Assembly (NCBI RefSeq): GCF_014750655.1
Contig: NZ_JABBXD010000006.1
Coordinates: forward strand, 186,001 to 250,000
Length of the DNA: 64,000 nt
Source: Salinimonas profundi
Lineage (GTDB): Bacteria > Pseudomonadota > Gammaproteobacteria > Enterobacterales > Alteromonadaceae
Direction of reading: 5' to 3'
The notes beneath the pieces were generated by a model. It was not told the origin of the DNA and did no database searches. It saw nothing but the letters and a program-made list of their open reading frames with translations. The position numbers were made by a program, and so were the translations under genes. Positions 59,145 through 64,000 of this stretch are shown here, in pieces; the stretch's first letter is position 1; every line of letters starts with the position of its first letter.

Positions 59145-62060
59145 GTGCGAATAAGTTTTTGGAATAAACAGCTTTATCCCAGTAGCACTGTAGGCTGCAG
59201 GCGAAGTGCTACGCGCAAGGTCGCGCTGCTTTTACTCGTCCCGCTATGGCTGCTGCTGACAGGGATATCGGTGGCCGCAGCAGACACCGCCCCATTTCAT
59301 GCCAACGTCATCGTGACCGATTCATTCGAATCTGCCACTATACTACCGGATCCGGTTTCCACTTCCGTGCGCACCAGCTACAGACAGGTATTCTCCGGTA
59401 ACTATTCAGGCCCGCTCAACACCGGCCAGCCATTACGCCACTGGTATAGCCTATCGCTGCAAAATAATAGTGCAGTGACGCAGTATATCTATCTGAACAA
59501 CCCACTGGTAATCCCGCGCAACAGCATTATTTATCTGTTGGATGAAAGAGAAAGAATGCTCGACGTGGTCAGCTATGAACATGGCGATTATGACATTCCC
59601 AGCCAGTACACAACAGGGATGACCTTGCCGATCACGCTCGGTGCATCAACCACGGTAAACATTTTGATCGGTGTCAACGGCGACAAACCTGACTATTTTC
59701 CGCTGGTTATTCACTCAAGAGACAGCTACGACAATCAGACGCAGTCACGAATTTTGTTACTAGGGATCACCTGCGGTGCGCTGTTACTTATCGTGACCTA
59801 TTTCTTTTTAAGTTATGTTTACCAAAAAACGTCAGCGCGCTTCTGGCTGGCCTCCATCAGTTTGCTTATTCTGATATTGGTCAGTAGTTTACTGGAGCCG
59901 GTAGGCCGGGCGTTCCAGTTTATCAACTACGGCACCCAGGTGCTTGCGGTCATCATGACAGTTCTGCTGTTTTGTCTGGCTAAGTTTACCCATGCCTTAT
60001 TTCCGCGCATCCCGGTGTGGCTTCGAATTCCCAATCTGATTATCAGTCTCAGCCCGTTGATGCTGCTCTTTCTTCCTTTACGGCTGCCTGATGCCAGCGT
60101 TGCGCTGCAGTTGTTACCGTCGTTCGCACTGATACAGACTTTACTATGCACGATTTTTCGCGATCGCCGTAATCGCTCTTTAAACCGGCTGTTAGCGCTA
60201 GGCTGGTTGATGCTCAGCCTGAGCTACGCGTTATTTCTGGGCAGTTATAATCCACGCCTGGTGATGTTAATAAGCTCTGAGCTCAATGCTGCTGGCTCCC
60301 TGCTTATTGCAATGTGCACATTTGCACTTTGTGTACTGCTTGCTGAGCGGGATGTGAGCCGCCAGCAGCTGCATGTACACGAACGTACGATTGACAGTCT
60401 GAATGTATTTTACGACCTGTTCAGAAACTCTGCGGAAGGCTTATATACTTCCACCCTTGATGGAGACCTTCGGACCATTAATCCAGCCATGTGCACCCTT
60501 TTTGGTTATCCCGATGAGGAGACCATGCTCAAAGATGTGCCCAATACCCGGGCGTTTTATGCAGATGATAATGATCGCGATCTGCTGGTTGGCGAGTTGC
60601 TGGAACAAAAAGTCGTCATGGGCCGCGAGATGAAGGGGGTTAAATCCGACGGCAGTGAGTTCTGGTTTTCTATCTCCTGTCAGCTTCATCAGGAAAATGG
60701 GCAGACCTTCATGTCTGGTTCAATTTTTGATATTACCAAGCGTAAGCTGTCCGATATCAGCCTGACATATATGGCCAGCCACGACCCGCTGACCGGAGTG
60801 TTCAATCGTCGTGAATTTGAACGCTCATTAAACTCAGCACTGCAGCAGACCCCGACTCACAACCCCGTGATGATTCTGTATCTGGATCTGGACCGCTTTA
60901 AGGCTGTTAACGACAGTTGCGGTCATAAAGCCGGTGACAGACTGATAAAAGAGCTAGCCAATATACTGACTAACAAAGTTGGTGACAGAGGCATGGTAGG
61001 TCGTCTTGGTGGCGATGAGTTCGGCGTACTATTGACTACTCAGACCGAAGAGTCTGCGTATCTGATTGCAGTTAAACTGCTGGATGCAGTACAAGGATAT
61101 CGGTTTTTCTGGGAGCAGCGCATATTTACCGTGGGCGTTAGTATCGGTTTACTTAACGCAACAACACATAATGCAGATGCTGAAAGCGCCCTGAATATGG
61201 CGGACGCGGCCTGTTATCTTGCCAAGCAACAAGGCCGCAACCAGGTGTACTGTTATAAAGACGATGACGCCAGACTTCAGGCGTATGAACAGGAACGAAA
61301 CTGGGTGGCGATTATTCACCAGGCGCTGGATGAAGACAGGTTTGAACTTTATTATCAGCATTACATGCCGCTCAGTGCATCACTACAGGGCGACTTTTAC
61401 GAAATTCTGTTACGTCTGCCGCTGGATAATGGCAAGCTTGCTGGCCCGGCTGACTTTCTACCCACGGCGGAACGCTACAACCTGACCTCCCGCATTGATC
61501 GCTGGGTGGCCGAGCATACGTTTAAATGGCTTAGCGAACATCCGGAGCGTCTGGAACAATTGCAGTGCTGTAACATCAATATCAACGGGTTCTCGGTGGC
61601 TGATAAGGATTTGCGCCGGTTTATGCTCAACGCCTTCCAACAGCAGCATATTCCTCACCACAAGATTTGCTTTGAAATCAGCGAAAATACCGCGACCGTC
61701 AGAAAAGATGATGCTATTTCGTTTATCGACACCTTCAGTGAGCATGGCTGTCTGTTTGCGATTGATGATTTTGGCAGTGGGTTTTCTTCCTACGGCTACT
61801 TTAAATCACTGCCTATTCACGGTGTAAAAATAGATCGCACCTTCACTCAGGATTTACTCAACGACCCGGTGGACATGGCAATTGTGACCTCAATTCGTGA
61901 CATTGCGCAGGCCCGCCGTATTCAGACCATTGCAGAATGCGTTGAAGATAAGGCGACCATGACGCAATTAGGTAAGATGGGTATCGACTTCGCGCAGGGA
62001 AATGCCATTGCCCCGCCCGCACCACTGCGTGAGTTCAAATCACTGGGCGATAATCAGTAA
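59145..62060 (+). CDS. 7TMR-DISM sensor with PAS, GGDEF and EAL domains
   Basis: 971 aa, GTG start (the ATG just before is in another frame and stops at once). Signal-like helix (25-46), periplasmic 7TMR-DISM sensor domain (about 50-190), seven membrane helices (about 203-400), PAS (about 419-532), GGDEF (about 542-702, with GRLGGDEF near 622-626 intact) and EAL (about 719-965). The EAL motif is E753-I-L; NININGFS replaces the usual NxS strand, while EISEN, DDFGSGFSS (D874, D875), KIDRTF and AECVED are kept. Cyclase activity looks likely; phosphodiesterase activity is possible. The DISM domain suggests a carbohydrate or small-molecule signal. Confidence 0.92.
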   Translation: MRISFWNKQLYPSSTVGCRRSATRKVALLLLVPLWLLLTGISVAAADTAPFHANVIVTDSFESATILPDPVSTSVRTSYRQVFSGNYSGPLNTGQPLRHWYSLSLQNNSAVTQYIYLNNPLVIPRNSIIYLLDERERMLDVVSYEHGDYDIPSQYTTGMTLPITLGASTTVNILIGVNGDKPDYFPLVIHSRDSYDNQTQSRILLLGITCGALLLIVTYFFLSYVYQKTSARFWLASISLLILILVSSLLEPVGRAFQFINYGTQVLAVIMTVLLFCLAKFTHALFPRIPVWLRIPNLIISLSPLMLLFLPLRLPDASVALQLLPSFALIQTLLCTIFRDRRNRSLNRLLALGWLMLSLSYALFLGSYNPRLVMLISSELNAAGSLLIAMCTFALCVLLAERDVSRQQLHVHERTIDSLNVFYDLFRNSAEGLYTSTLDGDLRTINPAMCTLFGYPDEETMLKDVPNTRAFYADDNDRDLLVGELLEQKVVMGREMKGVKSDGSEFWFSISCQLHQENGQTFMSGSIFDITKRKLSDISLTYMASHDPLTGVFNRREFERSLNSALQQTPTHNPVMILYLDLDRFKAVNDSCGHKAGDRLIKELANILTNKVGDRGMVGRLGGDEFGVLLTTQTEESAYLIAVKLLDAVQGYRFFWEQRIFTVGVSIGLLNATTHNADAESALNMADAACYLAKQQGRNQVYCYKDDDARLQAYEQERNWVAIIHQALDEDRFELYYQHYMPLSASLQGDFYEILLRLPLDNGKLAGPADFLPTAERYNLTSRIDRWVAEHTFKWLSEHPERLEQLQCCNININGFSVADKDLRRFMLNAFQQQHIPHHKICFEISENTATVRKDDAISFIDTFSEHGCLFAIDDFGSGFSSYGYFKSLPIHGVKIDRTFTQDLLNDPVDMAIVTSIRDIAQARRIQTIAECVEDKATMTQLGKMGIDFAQGNAIAPPAPLREFKSLGDNQ

Positions 62061-62061
62061 A

Positions 62062-62080
62062 ACTGTTATATTATAACAGT
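62062..62080. promoter_or_regulatory. Perfect 19-base palindrome between the GGDEF-EAL gene and ribA
   Basis: ACTGTTATA (62062-62070) and TATAACAGT (62072-62080) are exact inverted copies around one T. A T7 tract follows at about 62088-62094. It could be an AT-rich terminator for the upstream gene or an operator for ribA. Function unresolved. Confidence 0.45.
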
Positions 62081-62144
62081 AACTTGGTTTTTTTCGGGCC
62101 GTCCCCACTTTCAGGGCTCCCATGTAATTCGGTTTAGAAGTGCT

Positions 62145-62759
62145 ATGACCACCAAACAACCTAAATATGAATATGTCAGTTCCGCCCGTTTACCCACCCG
62201 CCATGGTGAGTTTCGTATTCACGGCTTTGTTGAAGCCAGTGGTCAGGAACACGTTGCATTGTCTTACGGGAAATGGGAAAAAGGTGACACCGTCCCCATT
62301 CGTATTCATTCGGAGTGTCTGACGGGAGACGCCTTATTTTCAACCCGCTGTGATTGCGGCTTTCAGCTTGAAAAAGCGCTGCAAAATATCGTTGAACGTG
62401 GTCAGGGTGTACTGCTATATCTGCGTCAGGAAGGCCGGGGGATTGGGCTGTTAAATAAAATCCGGGCTTACAACCTGCAAGACAGTGGCATGGATACTGT
62501 AGAAGCAAACGAGCACCTTGGATTTGATGCCGACCTGCGCAGCTATGATATCTGCAAACTTATGCTGGATACGCTGGATGTGACGCATGTTGAACTTATG
62601 ACCAACAATCCCAAAAAACTGGCGGCATTGGAAGCACTTGGGGTAAATGTCGTTGCCAGAAAACCTATCGACCATGGGATCACGGCAGATAATAAGCATT
62701 ATCTGAAGACCAAGACCGAAAAACTAGGGCACGTTTTCGACCCTCACCTGTTTAAGTAA
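62145..62759 (+). CDS. ribA: GTP cyclohydrolase II
   Basis: 204 aa, single-domain RibA. Zinc cysteines in LTGDALFSTRCDCGFQLEKAL with the first in HSECLTGD, catalytic RQEGRGIGLLNKIRAYNLQD and the MTNNPKKLAAL GTP-binding end are complete. First step of riboflavin synthesis from GTP. No FMN riboswitch fits in the 84-base gap upstream. Confidence 0.96.
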   Translation: MTTKQPKYEYVSSARLPTRHGEFRIHGFVEASGQEHVALSYGKWEKGDTVPIRIHSECLTGDALFSTRCDCGFQLEKALQNIVERGQGVLLYLRQEGRGIGLLNKIRAYNLQDSGMDTVEANEHLGFDADLRSYDICKLMLDTLDVTHVELMTNNPKKLAALEALGVNVVARKPIDHGITADNKHYLKTKTEKLGHVFDPHLFK

Positions 62760-62766
62760 AACGTCG

Positions 62767-63627
62767 CTAATCAATCAGTGCGGTCGCCGCCTTAACAAAA
62801 CGTTGGGGCGACTGGTCGTCCAAATTGAAGTATAGCGAAGGCTCAATCAGCTCAACTTCAATAACACACCATTTATTATCAAATCTCACAATATCAATGC
62901 GCGCATACAGAGCTGGCTGAGGCAATGCGGCCAGTACAGCCTCACTGATTTGCTGTTGCCAGGCATCTGCATTCACAAGCTCCAGCGAACCACCGTGCTC
63001 TTCCTGCACTCGGAAGTCGCCCTGTGCCGGCGTTTTCAATATGCAGTGACTCAGTTCGCCGCCAAAATAAAATAGTGAATACTCACCATGGTTTACAATT
63101 TCTGCTGCAAAGGGCTGGATCATGTGAGGACGCTGCGCAAAACAGGCAGACAGAACCGCGGACTGCGTTTGAACAGAGTCAGGTGTCAGTACAAACGTAT
63201 CGTCAGCATTGGCACTGACAGTGGGTTTAATTACCATCTTACCGGTTTCAAATGCGCTGAATTGCTGTCTGATCACGTTTTCGTCGTAGGCATCTGCCCA
63301 TTGGGTAGGAAGCGTGGCAATTCCCGCCGCAGAAAGGGTCTTCAGATACGATTTATCCAGATTCCAGCGCATTAATTCCAGCGGATTCTGTAAATGGGTT
63401 TGCTGACTAATCGTCTCCAGACAGCGTAAAAATGCCTCAGGTTGCGACTGATAATCCCAGGTGCTACGCACAATTACCATTGCATACGCTGACCAGTCAG
63501 TATAGGCGTTATGCCAGGAGACAGTATCTACCTGATGCCCGGCCTGCTCAAACACCGGGATCAGCAGCTCATCATAAACAAAAAAGTCTTCCAGATTATC
63601 GGTGGATAAAAACGCAATGCGGGCCAT
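62767..63627 (-). CDS. ATP-grasp domain protein
   Basis: 286 aa from ATG 63627, one base after the upstream gene's stop. N-terminal pre-ATP-grasp Rossmann part (MARIAFLSTDNLEDFFVYDEL), then ATP-grasp lobes: KMVIKPTVSANADDTF (ATP lysine region), MIQPFAAEIVNHGEYSLFYFGGELSHCILK and the metal-binding ARIDIVRFDNKWCVIEVELIEPSLYF. Resembles RimK/glutathione-synthetase-like ligases; substrates unknown. Likely cotranscribed with the gene upstream on the minus strand. Confidence 0.82.
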   Translation of the reverse strand: MARIAFLSTDNLEDFFVYDELLIPVFEQAGHQVDTVSWHNAYTDWSAYAMVIVRSTWDYQSQPEAFLRCLETISQQTHLQNPLELMRWNLDKSYLKTLSAAGIATLPTQWADAYDENVIRQQFSAFETGKMVIKPTVSANADDTFVLTPDSVQTQSAVLSACFAQRPHMIQPFAAEIVNHGEYSLFYFGGELSHCILKTPAQGDFRVQEEHGGSLELVNADAWQQQISEAVLAALPQPALYARIDIVRFDNKWCVIEVELIEPSLYFNLDDQSPQRFVKAATALID

Positions 63628-63628
63628 A

Positions 63629-64000
63629 TCAGAACTCAATAACCAGTTTATGATCGCGGATTGCGACCGACCGGGGGACCTGGTTGCCCAGCAGCGGCAG
63701 ATTCATCTGTTTTAAATCCAGCAGTAGAATCATCGGTGCCGGCTTGTTCTTCAGTTGCTTCACTTCATCAAGTAAATGCGCATCCTGAGTCAGATTGTGT
63801 TCAAGCACATCAAAGTCAGTCATTCTGGGCTGAATGATCTCCAGCGTACGGTTTGCGCCGGAATAATCCAGCGTTCCGTCAAATGCCGCGCGCGCTTTTA
63901 CCCGCTGATCCGCACGGTTTGCGGTCATCGTCACCTGAATTTTAAGCTGGTTGGCTACGCCCAGTTCAATGGATGGATCGGTGAATACGGCATCAATTCC
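63629..64000 (-). CDS. DUF1439/YceB-like protein (N-terminus beyond window edge)
   Basis: The minus-strand frame is open to the window edge, so the start is missing; 123 residues are visible. Alternating beta-strand pattern (VANQLKIQVTMTANRADQRVKARAAFDGTLDY) and a final VAIRDHKLVIEF resemble the C-terminal part of the Escherichia coli lipoprotein YceB (DUF1439, ends VKPGEIVIPF). Function of that family is unknown. The stop lies one base before the ATG of the ATP-grasp gene. Confidence 0.55.
   Translation of the reverse strand, partial: GIDAVFTDPSIELGVANQLKIQVTMTANRADQRVKARAAFDGTLDYSGANRTLEIIQPRMTDFDVLEHNLTQDAHLLDEVKQLKNKPAPMILLLDLKQMNLPLLGNQVPRSVAIRDHKLVIEF

Noticed and set aside
62062..62080. 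LexA box before ribA
   Set aside because: The CTG and CAG halves are 11 bases apart rather than 10, and ribA is not an SOS gene.
62061..62144. FMN riboswitch upstream of ribA
   Set aside because: The gap is only 84 bases and lacks the conserved RFN-element segments.
1..64000. tRNA, rRNA or CRISPR features
   Set aside because: Reading both strands I found no cloverleaf-like segments with CCA ends, no rRNA-like stretches and no regularly spaced direct repeats; a covariance search would be needed to exclude small RNAs.

Overview
The window comes from the chromosome of a Gram-negative marine-type gammaproteobacterium, most likely Alteromonadaceae (Alteromonas/Salinimonas-like). The evidence is the lptM-lysA-dapF-DUF484-xerC-yigB string, the mpl-ubiX pair, a vSGLT-like sodium/galactose symporter beside galK/galT, and the SapC/cupin/tryptophan-halogenase trio that accompanies TonB-dependent sugar loci in this order. 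The genus is inferred. No rRNA, tRNA, CRISPR array or prophage is visible.

Layout. 1-6830: a plus-strand sugar-uptake cluster (SapC cut by the left edge, JmjC-like cupin, flavin-dependent halogenase, GH1 beta-glucosidase, GPH symporter, LacI regulator) closed by a terminator. 6995-10515: BCCT osmolyte transporter, PepSY lipoprotein with a cytochrome b561-like protein, and a small exported phosphatase-like protein. 10584-14357: secreted GH13 alpha-amylase, a PRISE-type SDR and its divergent LysR regulator. 14358-17720: an AT-rich accessory island with a PIN-like gene broken by two frameshifts, an orphan two-TM protein, hairpin-rich spacer DNA and an IS30-family element. 17731-19791: an exported HExxH metalloprotein and ssb. 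20039-23829: galactose module (symporter, galK, galT). 24035-29070: RDD protein, M28 peptidase, lipoprotein hydrolase, YqaB-like HAD phosphatase, YajR-like MFS carrier. 29242-36985: uvrA, thioesterase, 2OG-Fe(II) oxygenase, patatin, DUF3299, ppa, fbp.

37244-48458 is core metabolism and envelope: mpl, ubiX, S1/P1 nuclease, rraA, PAP2 phosphatase, MJ1255-type glycosyltransferase, lptM, lysA, dapF, DUF484, xerC, yigB, cysE and a CsbD stress protein. 48614-57150 holds uvrD (with a LexA box), a GGDEF response regulator, rarD, mgtE, recQ and a GST. 57328-64000 holds selO with an overlapping small gene, a seven-TM PAS-GGDEF-EAL protein, ribA, an ATP-grasp protein and a DUF1439/YceB-like protein cut by the right edge.

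Themes are carbohydrate capture (beta-glucosides, starch, galactose), DNA repair (ssb, uvrA, uvrD, recQ), peptidoglycan/DAP metabolism and c-di-GMP signalling. The part least explained by known families is the island at 14358-16690. No complete new system could be proved from sequence alone; the best leads are that island and the halogenase-glucosidase cluster.
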